Source: Cloacimonetes bacterium UBA5284 (GTDB lineage Bacteria; Cloacimonadota; Cloacimonadia; Cloacimonadales; Cloacimonadaceae). From it: a stretch of 64,000 nt of DNA. The stretch covers positions 13,681 through 77,680 of the forward strand of contig DHSO01000023.1 of assembly GCA_002410505.1 (NCBI GenBank). Reading direction: 5' to 3'. Shown here one piece after another: positions 1 through 7,398 of this stretch. The position numbers were made by a program, and so were the translations under genes. Below the pieces are notes generated by a model. It was not told the DNA's origin and did not search any database. It was given only the letters and a program-made list of their open reading frames with translations. Each line of letters begins with the position of its first letter. Within the stretch, counting starts at the first letter, position 1.

Positions 1-571
1 GCAGACTGAAGAGCAATTCTGCTTTTGGCGCCAGCATAAAGTCGGGTGCGTATTCTGCCATAATTCCTTTATCTTCCAGCAACTCCCGCACTTGAGGCAC
101 AGCGCTTCCGGTCAAAATGCTACTATTGATATCCCAATCCAGAATGTCTGTGGGGGAGATCACGCGAGGAGAGACAATACAGTTCAGCTTTTCATCAAAA
201 GCAGCAGCATACAGCTCTTTCATCTTCGCATCAATCAGGGTGAGGATTCTTTTGCCGGTGATCAGACAAGGCACAGCTGCCAGCTCCAAAGAGTTGTATC
301 CCAAGACATCTATCCCCCGGGCAAAGGCGATGCCTTTCGCGGTTGCCAGTCCGATGCGCAGTCCGGTGAAAGAGCCGGGGCCCAAACATACAGATATTTC
401 CTCGATATCTTCAGGAGTGAAGCCGCAAAGCTTCATCGCCGAATCGAGAGTGGGCATCAGGGTCTCGCTGTGAGTGATGCGGATGTCAAAAAAGGCGCTG
501 TAGAGCAGGCGTCCTTGGTCGCTGATAGCGATGGATCCTGAGCTCTGAGAGCTGTCTATGGCTAGTTTCAA
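1..571 (-). CDS. tsaB: TsaB, tRNA threonylcarbamoyladenosine (t6A) biosynthesis protein, C-terminus cut by window edge
   Basis: The first 190 codons of a TsaB/YeaZ protein, a non-catalytic partner of TsaD in making the t6A modification on ANN-reading tRNAs. The reading frame begins LKLAIDSSQSSGSIAI, the ASKHA-fold strand typical of the family, and carries the signature GPGSFTGLR about 67 residues in. I choose the TTG at 571 because the homology begins exactly there. Its start shares a TTGA with the stop of the upstream ferritin-like gene, so the two are probably translationally coupled. The gene has no ATG start and runs off position 1. Placing a translation-fidelity gene at the end of an oxygen-defence operon is unusual. 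Family assignment is firm. Confidence 0.9.
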   Translation of the reverse strand, partial: MKLAIDSSQSSGSIAISDQGRLLYSAFFDIRITHSETLMPTLDSAMKLCGFTPEDIEEISVCLGPGSFTGLRIGLATAKGIAFARGIDVLGYNSLELAAVPCLITGKRILTLIDAKMKELYAAAFDEKLNCIVSPRVISPTDILDWDINSSILTGSAVPQVRELLEDKGIMAEYAPDFMLAPKAELLFSL

Positions 572-1020
572 TTTCCCTTGCTGATAAACTCGTCGTAGAG
601 CTGTTCAAAGTGCAGTTTGTGTTTGGCTTCATCGGAGGCCAGTCTGCGAAACAGGGTAGAGATTTCGGGATCGGGAAATTTCATGCTCATCTCCGTATAA
701 AGCTTAAAGGAGTTTTCTTCACGCTTCATCGCTTTGATGAGGATGCTTTGATAGCTCAGTTCCTTTTCATCAGGATCTTTGCTCATGTATTCGCTGATCT
801 TCAGGTTTCGGGTCTTTTGGATGTCTTCGGGATTCACGCCTTTTTTGCGAATGCTCTCAATTACAACTATGTGACCCATCTCCATGTTTTCCAGTTCTTT
901 CAGCATTTCTTTCTGGTCAGCAAATTTGCTTTGGTCTTGCAGTTTCCGATAGAATGCTACAGCTTCTTGTTCACGTTCAACGGCAAAATCCAGGATTTCA
1001 TTAAATTCAGAGATTGTCAT
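568..1020 (-). CDS. Ferritin-like / rubrerythrin-type diiron protein
   Basis: A 150-residue, almost wholly helical protein of the ferritin-like superfamily. The expected carboxylate and histidine metal ligands are visible: E-rich helix 1 (EREQEAVAFY), ELENMEMGH near residue 50, KREENSFKLY near 100 and SDEAKHKLHF near 130. This is the four-helix diiron core without the rubredoxin tail of true rubrerythrin. It probably reduces peroxide or stores/oxidises iron in the cytoplasm. The ATG is preceded by TTGAGGAATT. It sits fourth in an operon with superoxide reductase, rubrerythrin and rubredoxin, which supports an oxidative-stress role. The exact substrate cannot be read from the sequence. Confidence 0.85.
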   Translation of the reverse strand: MTISEFNEILDFAVEREQEAVAFYRKLQDQSKFADQKEMLKELENMEMGHIVVIESIRKKGVNPEDIQKTRNLKISEYMSKDPDEKELSYQSILIKAMKREENSFKLYTEMSMKFPDPEISTLFRRLASDEAKHKLHFEQLYDEFISKGN

Positions 1021-1097
1021 AATTCCTCAACACAGGACTGGGAAATTGATACAAACAAATGCCGGGAAGACTTAGCTTCCCGGCGTTATAGGATTGG

Positions 1098-1238
1098 TTA
1101 ATCAAGCGGTTCAAACATGTCTTTTCCGACGCCGCATTCCGGGCAAACAAAATCTTCAGGAAGTTGTTCGAACGGCACGTTGTCGTTCTCAGCAGGATCA
1201 TAAATCCAGCCACAGGCGATGCATTGATATTTCTGCAT
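1098..1238 (-). CDS. Rubredoxin (46 aa)
   Basis: A very short gene encoding a complete rubredoxin. The two knuckles are CIACG at residue 6 and CPECG at residue 32, giving the CxxCG...CPxCG iron site, with the conserved aromatic residues (YQC, GWIYDP) and an F-V-CPEC approach. The ATG at 1238 is preceded by CCTGGAGGATAACC, a strong ribosome-binding site. Rubredoxins pass single electrons to rubrerythrin and superoxide reductase, and both of those lie directly upstream. At 46 residues it is slightly shorter than typical (about 52), because the C-terminus ends soon after the second knuckle. Confidence 0.93.
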   Translation of the reverse strand: MQKYQCIACGWIYDPAENDNVPFEQLPEDFVCPECGVGKDMFEPLD

Positions 1239-1255
1239 GGTTATCCTCCAGGTTT

Positions 1256-1852
1256 TTAGTAGGTCTCTATGTGTACTTCAAAATAGGCTTGCGGATGATC
1301 GCATACGGGGCAAACCTTGGGAGCAAGATCCCCTTCATGAATATAACCGCAATTCAGGCATTTCCAAAATACTTTTTGGTCTTTCTTGAACACTTTCAAG
1401 TTCTTCACGTTGTCATACAACTTACGGAAGCGTTTTTCATGTTCTTTTTCCACCTTGGATACCAGTCTCCAGGAGAGGGCGATATCTTTGTATCCCTCTT
1501 CCTCCGCGATGTCCGCAAATATCGGATAGAGTTCTGTCCATTCTTCATGTTCTCCGGCGGCGGCATATTCCAGGTTTTTGAGGGTGGCGTTTTCGGTCTC
1601 GCTCCAGCCAACGGGATAAGATGCGGTGATGTTTAGCATTTCGCCTTCAATACCTTTTTTCAGCAAGTGGCGGAAGAATACTTTTGCGTGTTCTTTTTCG
1701 TTTAATGCTGTTTCCAAAAAGATGTTGGAAATCTGTTCGAAGCCTTCTTTTTTTGCTGTCTTTGCGGAATATTCATAGCGCATTCTGGCTTGAGATTCTC
1801 CGGCAAAGGATTTCATCAGGTTTTCTGCAGTTCTGCTATCTTTAAAAGACAT
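1256..1852 (-). CDS. rbr: Rubrerythrin
   Basis: A 198-residue two-domain rubrerythrin. The N-terminal ferritin-like diiron domain (about 1-145) shows NLMKSFAGESQARMRY, ETALNEKEHAKVF and SKVEKEHEKRF, with the usual Glu/His ligands. The C-terminal domain (about 163-198) is rubredoxin-like: CLNCGYIHEG followed by CPVCDHPQAYF. Rubrerythrins act as NAD(P)H-linked peroxidases in the cytoplasm of anaerobes. The start follows TTGGAGGTAAATAA. It lies 21 bases after the desulfoferrodoxin gene and 17 bases before rubredoxin, its probable electron donor. Confidence 0.96.
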   Translation of the reverse strand: MSFKDSRTAENLMKSFAGESQARMRYEYSAKTAKKEGFEQISNIFLETALNEKEHAKVFFRHLLKKGIEGEMLNITASYPVGWSETENATLKNLEYAAAGEHEEWTELYPIFADIAEEEGYKDIALSWRLVSKVEKEHEKRFRKLYDNVKNLKVFKKDQKVFWKCLNCGYIHEGDLAPKVCPVCDHPQAYFEVHIETY

Positions 1853-1873
1853 TTATTTACCTCCAAGTTTATT

Positions 1874-2251
1874 CTACGCTTTCCACAGGCCGTGCAGGTT
1901 GCAATATTCACGTACTGCTTCCACTTCGGCTTTTTTGACAGGAAATTCTGCCACAGGTGCTTCGCCGGGCTTGAATTCGTGACGATACACTTTCTTTTTT
2001 GTAAGTACTTCTACAAATACGATGTAGTGTTTATCTTCCATCGGATGGGGTACGGAACCTACTTCCACTTTGATGGAATTGCCCAGATCGCTTACGACCG
2101 GGACGTGTTTTTCTTTTGCCGCGTCAACGGTGTTCTCATTCAAAAGCTTCATCGGTTCTCCGCAGCATACCAATTCACCCTGGCCGCCATAAACGGCTTC
2201 AACTGTGTTTCCACATATCGGACAATGCCATACTTGACGTAGTGTTATCAT
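1874..2251 (-). CDS. dfx: Desulfoferrodoxin / superoxide reductase (two-iron type)
   Basis: A 125-residue superoxide reductase, which reduces superoxide to hydrogen peroxide without releasing oxygen. The N-terminal desulforedoxin domain has CPICG near residue 10 and the paired VCCGEPM near residue 28. The C-terminal catalytic domain shows the HPMEDKHY stretch and the terminal CNLHGLW, which supply the His4-Cys ligands of the active iron. I start at the ATG at 2251, because ATGGAGGTAAAG lies just upstream; an in-frame ATG 33 bases earlier has no comparable site. First gene of the stress operon, with a promoter and inverted repeat at 2280-2312. Confidence 0.95.
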   Translation of the reverse strand: MITLRQVWHCPICGNTVEAVYGGQGELVCCGEPMKLLNENTVDAAKEKHVPVVSDLGNSIKVEVGSVPHPMEDKHYIVFVEVLTKKKVYRHEFKPGEAPVAEFPVKKAEVEAVREYCNLHGLWKA

Positions 2252-2279
2252 CTTTACCTCCATGATTTTAAGTTCATGA

Positions 2280-2312
2280 ACCAAGTATCCAAAGCTTGGT
2301 ATCTTTTGTCAA
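2280..2312 (-). promoter_or_regulatory. Promoter of the oxygen-defence operon with overlapping inverted repeat
   Basis: On the minus strand TTGACA (2312-2307), a 17-base spacer and GATACT (2289-2284) form a sigma-70-like promoter about 35 bases upstream of dfx. A perfect six-base inverted repeat, ACCAAG-N9-CTTGGT (2280-2300), covers the -10 region, where a repressor would block polymerase. Peroxide or redox regulation is inferred from the operon content only. Confidence 0.5.
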
Positions 2313-2407
2313 TAAGAAATTTGACAATAGCAGCACTAATTGACGTTAAAATCGGCCAACATTGCCTATTGTAGGCTTCACGCAATTTCTATGCATAGGG
2401 CACAGTC

Positions 2408-3193
2408 TCAGCTGAGCTTGGGATATAGCTCCTCGATCCAGTCCCGAGCACTGCTGATAAAGATGTTTCTCAAGTGATACAGAGCCACGGGGTTCAGCTT
2501 TCCGCTCCATTCGTTCATAAATATCTTCTTGAATTCCACGGCAAGGCAGAGTACGCGGTCTGGATAGTGATCATGCAGAAAGCGGGGCAAATTTCCACCC
2601 GGGAATTTTACGTCGCAGCGCACATCCAGGCTCTTATCGAAAAACACTTGTGAATCAAGCCTCTGTCTCAGATCTTCCACAATAGTATGATACTTCTCCG
2701 GCATATTGCTGCGTCCCAAGATGATATCCGGGTTTTCACTTTGAGGATCTGGTTCTGCGTCCGGGCCCCCACGGCGGTGATTGAAGCTGTGAAGATCCAG
2801 TACAAACAGGAATGGATGCCTATGTAGCAGTCTGTCTGTCTGATACACTAGGGTGTTGTACCAATCATCATAACTGGAGAGCAGATCGTGGTACAGTGGG
2901 TCTGGCAGTTCGCTGATTCTGGTCTGAAGCCCCCAGGCATCCTCAGGTTTCAGATACACACATTTTTCCCTTCTTCGGTTCAGGTCAACCGCGAACCGGC
3001 TGGTTTCCACAATCAGGTGATTGCCAAACTGAGCAGCGATAAGTCCGGTGTGGGGGTCTTCTTCACGAAAACGATCTTCAGCGCTGATGCAAGTGAAACG
3101 CTTCAAAGCGTCCGGTATTCTGTGACCATTGTGAATGGCGAGTGCCAATACAGGTTCGGAGCTGTTGCCAAGGTTGAACTTTGTCTGTATCAT
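2408..3193 (-). CDS. N-formylglutamate amidohydrolase family protein
   Basis: A 261-residue protein of the N-formylglutamate deformylase/amidohydrolase family, which releases formate from N-formylglutamate in one branch of histidine breakdown. Recognisable blocks are AIHNGHRIP near residue 19, EEDPHTGL near 45, VDLNRRRE near 70 and FVLDLHSFNHRRGG near 130, which include the histidine and acidic residues expected to bind the metal. No hut genes lie nearby, so the true substrate may differ. It is the last gene of the recJ-to-FGase operon and overlaps the preceding gene by four bases. Confidence 0.75.
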   Translation of the reverse strand: MIQTKFNLGNSSEPVLALAIHNGHRIPDALKRFTCISAEDRFREEDPHTGLIAAQFGNHLIVETSRFAVDLNRRREKCVYLKPEDAWGLQTRISELPDPLYHDLLSSYDDWYNTLVYQTDRLLHRHPFLFVLDLHSFNHRRGGPDAEPDPQSENPDIILGRSNMPEKYHTIVEDLRQRLDSQVFFDKSLDVRCDVKFPGGNLPRFLHDHYPDRVLCLAVEFKKIFMNEWSGKLNPVALYHLRNIFISSARDWIEELYPKLS

Positions 3194-3861
3194 GATGTTA
3201 TGGTGTAGGTTTCCATCAGTTCCATCAGTTTTTGCAAGATTGCCAGATAGCGCTCTATATCAGCGAGCTCTATGCTGGCACGCTCCAGCCAGATGCCCAG
3301 CACGGTCAGATCTGTCTTGCTGATCAGAGCGGCTTGTTCGAAAAGGTCTTTGCGGCTTTGTGGATAGGCCTGATTGCTAAGGAAAAAGAAACCTTTCAGG
3401 GCAGGGATCAATGCGCGGATGGACATATGCAAGGTATCGCGCAGGTTTCGGCCGCTCATGCGTCCTTCCAGAATGATCTGCCGAGTAAGCAGCCACTTAC
3501 TTTTAAACTCGCGTTCCATTTGCAAGCGGACATCCGCGGGGTCGATCTTCAGGTTTGCCAGCAGATCCTCAATTTGCACCAGATTAAAGTTCTGGCTGCT
3601 GATCATGTTGATGAATTCCAAAGGGTATGAATCCAGCGAATAGCGGATAAAGCTACGGTTGATGATTAGCGGCAAGTTCAATTTATGTTTGTGAATGTAT
3701 TTGGCCAGGGGACTGAGCTTTTCCAGCCAGCCGTCGGGGTCCTCGTCCAGGATAATCACCGCGTTGAAATTGTCCCAAAAGTCTTTGTAGATATTTACCT
3801 GAATCAGGCGCTCCTTGATGTTGCTGAGCGCGTTCAGCATGCCGACATAAGGATGATTCAT
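3190..3861 (-). CDS. Hypothetical protein, nucleotidyltransferase-like
   Basis: A 223-residue soluble protein that I do not firmly recognise. The first half (FNAVIILDEDPDG near residue 32, then LPLIINRSFIRYSLDSYPLEF) resembles the small nucleotidyltransferase-fold proteins followed by a helical, HEPN-like segment (about 105-220). The classical GS...DxD catalytic pattern is not clear, so activity is uncertain. It overlaps glyQ by four bases and the amidohydrolase by four bases, so all three are co-translated. Confidence 0.5.
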   Translation of the reverse strand: MNHPYVGMLNALSNIKERLIQVNIYKDFWDNFNAVIILDEDPDGWLEKLSPLAKYIHKHKLNLPLIINRSFIRYSLDSYPLEFINMISSQNFNLVQIEDLLANLKIDPADVRLQMEREFKSKWLLTRQIILEGRMSGRNLRDTLHMSIRALIPALKGFFFLSNQAYPQSRKDLFEQAALISKTDLTVLGIWLERASIELADIERYLAILQKLMELMETYTITS

Positions 3862-4712
3862 TTTTCCTCCTTACAATATTTTGCCATATAGGTGATGGCG
3901 CAGATTTTGGCCAGATTGCGGATTCTCCCGATGTAGGCGGCGCGTTCTGTAACGCTTATCACGCCTCTGGCATCCAAAAGATTAAAAGTGTGTGAGCTTT
4001 TTAGCAGCATGTCGTATGCCGGATACACCAGATTTTCTCCGATAAGTTTCTGTGCTTCGCCTTCGTATCTGGTAAAAAGGTCAAAGAGCAGCGCGGTGTC
4101 TGCAAACTCGAAGTTGTAGGCAGAATATTCCAACTCTCTATGATAATACAAATCTGCATATTTGCTGTTGGCGCTGTAGTCCAATTCCCGATAATCCGAT
4201 ACATCCTGAATATACATCGCCAAACGCTCCAAACCATAGGTAAGCTCCACCGAAACGGGGAAGACATCTACGCTGCCCACCTGTTGAAAATAGGTGAATT
4301 GGGAGATCTCCATGCCATCCAGCCATACTTCCCAACCCAGACCCCAAGCTCCCAAAGTGGGGGATTCCCAGTCGTCTTCCACAAAGCGGATATCGTGTTT
4401 TTCCAGCTCTATTCCTATTGCTTTCAGGCTCTTGAGATACTGCTTCTGGATATCATCCGGGCAAGGCTTGATGATCACCTGAAACTGGTAATAATGCTGG
4501 AAACGATTGGGGTTGTCCCCATACCGTCCGTCTTTTGGTCTGCGACAGGCTTGAGGGTAGGCGATAGCGGTGGGCTTTTCTCCCAAGGCACCGAAAAAAG
4601 TAGCCGGATGGAATGTGCCGGCCCCCATTTCGATGTCGTAAGGCTGAATGAGGTCGCAGCCCTTTTCCGCCCAATATTCTTGAAGGCTTTGGATGATCTT
4701 TTGAAATTTCAT
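3858..4712 (-). CDS. glyQ: Glycyl-tRNA synthetase alpha subunit
   Basis: The 284-residue catalytic (alpha) subunit of the bacterial alpha2beta2 glycyl-tRNA synthetase. The opening WAEKGCDLIQPYDIEMGAGT, the TAIAYPQACRRPKDGRYG motif 2 region, the GAWGLGWEVWLDGMEI segment and YGLERLAMY are all diagnostic. It activates glycine and charges tRNA-Gly together with the beta subunit. In many bacteria glyQ and glyS are adjacent; here glyS is about 40 kb away on the other strand. The gene starts one base after the MerR gene stops. Confidence 0.97.
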   Translation of the reverse strand: MKFQKIIQSLQEYWAEKGCDLIQPYDIEMGAGTFHPATFFGALGEKPTAIAYPQACRRPKDGRYGDNPNRFQHYYQFQVIIKPCPDDIQKQYLKSLKAIGIELEKHDIRFVEDDWESPTLGAWGLGWEVWLDGMEISQFTYFQQVGSVDVFPVSVELTYGLERLAMYIQDVSDYRELDYSANSKYADLYYHRELEYSAYNFEFADTALLFDLFTRYEGEAQKLIGENLVYPAYDMLLKSSHTFNLLDARGVISVTERAAYIGRIRNLAKICAITYMAKYCKEEK

Positions 4713-4713
4713 T

Positions 4714-5091
4714 TTATTTTCCTGTTAGTTTCTTACAATCTTTTTTCAGCTTGATGAGGCCGTTTTTGATATCCATCAGTTCTCTGGCGATTGCCGGCAT
4801 AGCCGCGTTCACCTGTAACTTTTGTTTTGCCACCGCCTCTGCCCGCAGCTCCTGCCTCATTTCTTTGTCTTGCCGCAACTTCTGTCTGGCGCCTTCGATG
4901 GTGTAGCGCTGGTTGTATAGCATATCCTTGATCTTCTTCAGGGTTTCAATCTGCTGCAGATTATAACGGCGTTTATGGCCGCTCTTTTTGGGGCGGATGG
5001 CGGGAATCTCTACTTCCCAATAGCGTAGAACATGAGGTTTTACATCCAATAGATTACTTACTTCGCCAATACTGTAATAATGCTTGGTCAT
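4714..5091 (-). CDS. MerR-family transcriptional regulator
   Basis: A 125-residue protein with an N-terminal MerR winged helix-turn-helix (YYSIGEVSNLLDVKPHVLRYWE, residues 5-26; then KRRYNLQQIETLKKIKDML) and a C-terminal coiled-coil stretch rich in Lys and Gln (about 62-120). No metal-binding cysteines are present, so it is not a classical mercury- or copper-type sensor. Its position between lnt and glyQ, with a four-base overlap upstream, gives no clear target. Similar short MerR proteins near housekeeping genes are common in this part of bacterial diversity. Confidence 0.85.
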   Translation of the reverse strand: MTKHYYSIGEVSNLLDVKPHVLRYWEVEIPAIRPKKSGHKRRYNLQQIETLKKIKDMLYNQRYTIEGARQKLRQDKEMRQELRAEAVAKQKLQVNAAMPAIARELMDIKNGLIKLKKDCKKLTGK

Positions 5092-6596
5092 AGGGCTCTC
5101 CTCGGAATAATGAAGCTAAATATGGTCAGGATTGCCGTGAGGCACACAAAAATCCAGGGATAGGGGTAGATTTTATGATAAAGTGGGATCACATCGCAAG
5201 TGTAGAGTTCAGCGTCGATATTGGTTCTTCCAAACAGCGGCGCGGAGTTCAGGATTTCCCCCTTGGGATTCACAATTTGGGATATGCCGGTGTTTGCACA
5301 GCGATATATCTGAACGCGAGATTCGATCGCTCTGAATTTGCTCATAATACCGTGCAACCAGGGTCCGTATGACGTGCCAAACCATGCGTCGTTTGTGATG
5401 TTCACATGAAAATCCGCCTTGGGATGCTCTTGGCTGTCTGAATTGAAATTTGCCCGCTGCATATAGTGCGGGAAGGCCAGTTCATAGCAGATGGAGGGAG
5501 AGAATTCTTTGCCACCAAAGGCATAACGCGGAATCTTGGTGCCAAATTCCCAGTTTGCCTGGCCAAACTGGAGCTTCCACAAAACAGGGAATATATCCAG
5601 CCACAGCATCCTTTCGCCCACCGGGACCAAAACATTCTTGTAGAAGAGTTCTGGCTGATGCGGGTAAGGATGGAACAAGGCCGCGGCGTTGTAATATAAA
5701 TGAGTCTGAGGATGATCCGCCGGCGCTTTTTCCACATGAGGGAAGCCGGTGAAAATGCTCAGTTGATTACTGTTTAGAATGTCGATCAGATCGCTGTAAG
5801 CTTGGTCTGAAAGCATCAGATAGTCCGGTATGGCGGCTTCGGGATAGATCAATAGCTCAGTACCGTTTTGGGCAGCCTTTGCACTGAGCTCCCTATAGAC
5901 CTCTATTATCTCCCGGTATTTTTCGATGTCCCATTTCTCGTCTTGCTCTATTGAAGGCTGCATTACGCTTATTTTCGTGCTATGACGCGTGATAGGCAAA
6001 GAGCGTAAACGATACTCTCCATAAGCCAGCCACATTATAAAACACAAGACTATAGCGATAAGGGAGCGCCATTTGCCCAGCGAAAGCTGAAAGACCAGAT
6101 AGTTTATACTGAGTATCAGCAGTGCCAGCAAGCTCATGCCGCCAAGATCAAGAGCTTGCAAGAGACCGGTGTAATCCGCCAGTGAATAGCCCACATTCCA
6201 CCAGGGAAAGCGCGTTTCTCCAAAGTTTTGCAGGTATTCAAAACTGATGAGTGCGCACACAAAGATCGGATAGGTAAGCGCAGCCGATCTATGCCGGACC
6301 TGTTCAATGATCCAGAATACGATCAGATAGAACAGGGTAAAGATCAACCAGATCCCCAGCAGTCCGCCCGGAGTCACCAAGCCTATCCAGTAGAATACGA
6401 TGGCGATCTGCGCCAGGCTGAAGATCAGAACCGAGATCAGGTTTTGCTTCAGGGTGTGTTTGCCCTGTTTAAAGTAAAACAGCAGCGGCACAAAAGCCAC
6501 AAACACCAACCAGCCCAGATATAGGGGCAGTCGGGAAAGGCTGAGCAAAATCCCCGCAAGTAGGGGAAGATAGTAGGTTTTAAAGAACCTCAGCAT
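5088..6596 (-). CDS. lnt: Apolipoprotein N-acyltransferase
   Basis: A 502-residue inner-membrane enzyme that adds the third acyl chain to lipoproteins. Six or so membrane segments fill residues 10-195, followed by a periplasmic nitrilase-like domain and a final membrane helix near 480. The catalytic triad is visible as E253 (IYPEAAIP), K320 (YKNVLVPVGE) and C370 (SPSICYELAFP). It supports a Gram-negative envelope with Lol-type lipoprotein maturation. It overlaps the upstream lipoprotein gene by 17 bases and the MerR gene by four. Confidence 0.95.
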   Translation of the reverse strand: MLRFFKTYYLPLLAGILLSLSRLPLYLGWLVFVAFVPLLFYFKQGKHTLKQNLISVLIFSLAQIAIVFYWIGLVTPGGLLGIWLIFTLFYLIVFWIIEQVRHRSAALTYPIFVCALISFEYLQNFGETRFPWWNVGYSLADYTGLLQALDLGGMSLLALLILSINYLVFQLSLGKWRSLIAIVLCFIMWLAYGEYRLRSLPITRHSTKISVMQPSIEQDEKWDIEKYREIIEVYRELSAKAAQNGTELLIYPEAAIPDYLMLSDQAYSDLIDILNSNQLSIFTGFPHVEKAPADHPQTHLYYNAAALFHPYPHQPELFYKNVLVPVGERMLWLDIFPVLWKLQFGQANWEFGTKIPRYAFGGKEFSPSICYELAFPHYMQRANFNSDSQEHPKADFHVNITNDAWFGTSYGPWLHGIMSKFRAIESRVQIYRCANTGISQIVNPKGEILNSAPLFGRTNIDAELYTCDVIPLYHKIYPYPWIFVCLTAILTIFSFIIPRRAL

Positions 6597-7395
6597 AATC
6601 CAGTTTCAAGAGCCGTACCTGTTTTCCCACCACAATCGCGATGGTGTCGCCACAGATGGTCATCAGTCCCATTTCTCCGGTCATTGGCAGCCAGGCCGCA
6701 CTCATCTTGCTGATCAGTGATTCGTTGTTCAATCCAATAGCGTTGTTGTAGGTATCGTATACCAATTGTCCGCTGTCTACGGCTATCTTCTGCCCCAAGC
6801 TGGAAAACAGGGTGTTTTCAGCTTTGTTGTTGTCGTATGCCACTACATAATCTTTGTTGGCATAAAGCATATCCACATGGCTCAATTCAAACTTGCCGAA
6901 ACGGTATAATTCCGAGCCCTCCAGCAGATCGTAGGCGATGATTTCTGAACCCGCGGCGTCGTAGATAAAGATGTTCTGGTTATTGCCCAAAGCCATCTTT
7001 GTGGGTTGTTGCACATAGCTCAGTTCCATCTCGCCAATCATCTTTCCGTCTGGATTGAATTTCTTTACGATCTTGGCCACAGAATCCAGCACGAAGATAT
7101 TGCCGTCCTGTGCCATGGCAAAATCTGCCAAACTGCGGAAGTTTGTGCTCAGGCTTCCCATTCCCCCGATAGTGTTTTGCCGTTTACCATCGCGCCAGAA
7201 TTCGATTTCCTGGTTCCCGGCTAGTAGGGCATAGAGGGTTTTTGTCCCGGGATGGTAATAGGCTTTTTGCACTGTTTTTTCAAAGCTAACGGTTTCGTAC
7301 AGGGTGAAGGTGCTTATCTCCATGGGAAGGCCCTTTTTGGAGGCGGAACAGCCCAATAAAGTAAGCAGCAGAAGAAGAAAGGCAATGTTTCTCAT
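6580..7395 (-). CDS. Lipoprotein with beta-propeller-like repeats
   Basis: A 271-residue predicted lipoprotein: the signal MRNIAFLLLLLTLLGCSAS has a clear LLGC lipobox with the acceptor Cys at 16. The mature part has repeated strand patterns such as GNIFVLDSVAKIVKKFNPDGK and NQNIFIYDAAGSEIIAYD, which resemble NHL/six-bladed propeller blades. Function is unknown. It is encoded directly before lnt, whose product would acylate it, and three bases after recJ. Confidence 0.7.
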   Translation of the reverse strand: MRNIAFLLLLLTLLGCSASKKGLPMEISTFTLYETVSFEKTVQKAYYHPGTKTLYALLAGNQEIEFWRDGKRQNTIGGMGSLSTNFRSLADFAMAQDGNIFVLDSVAKIVKKFNPDGKMIGEMELSYVQQPTKMALGNNQNIFIYDAAGSEIIAYDLLEGSELYRFGKFELSHVDMLYANKDYVVAYDNNKAENTLFSSLGQKIAVDSGQLVYDTYNNAIGLNNESLISKMSAAWLPMTGEMGLMTICGDTIAIVVGKQVRLLKLDYAEVL

Positions 7396-7398
7396 ATC

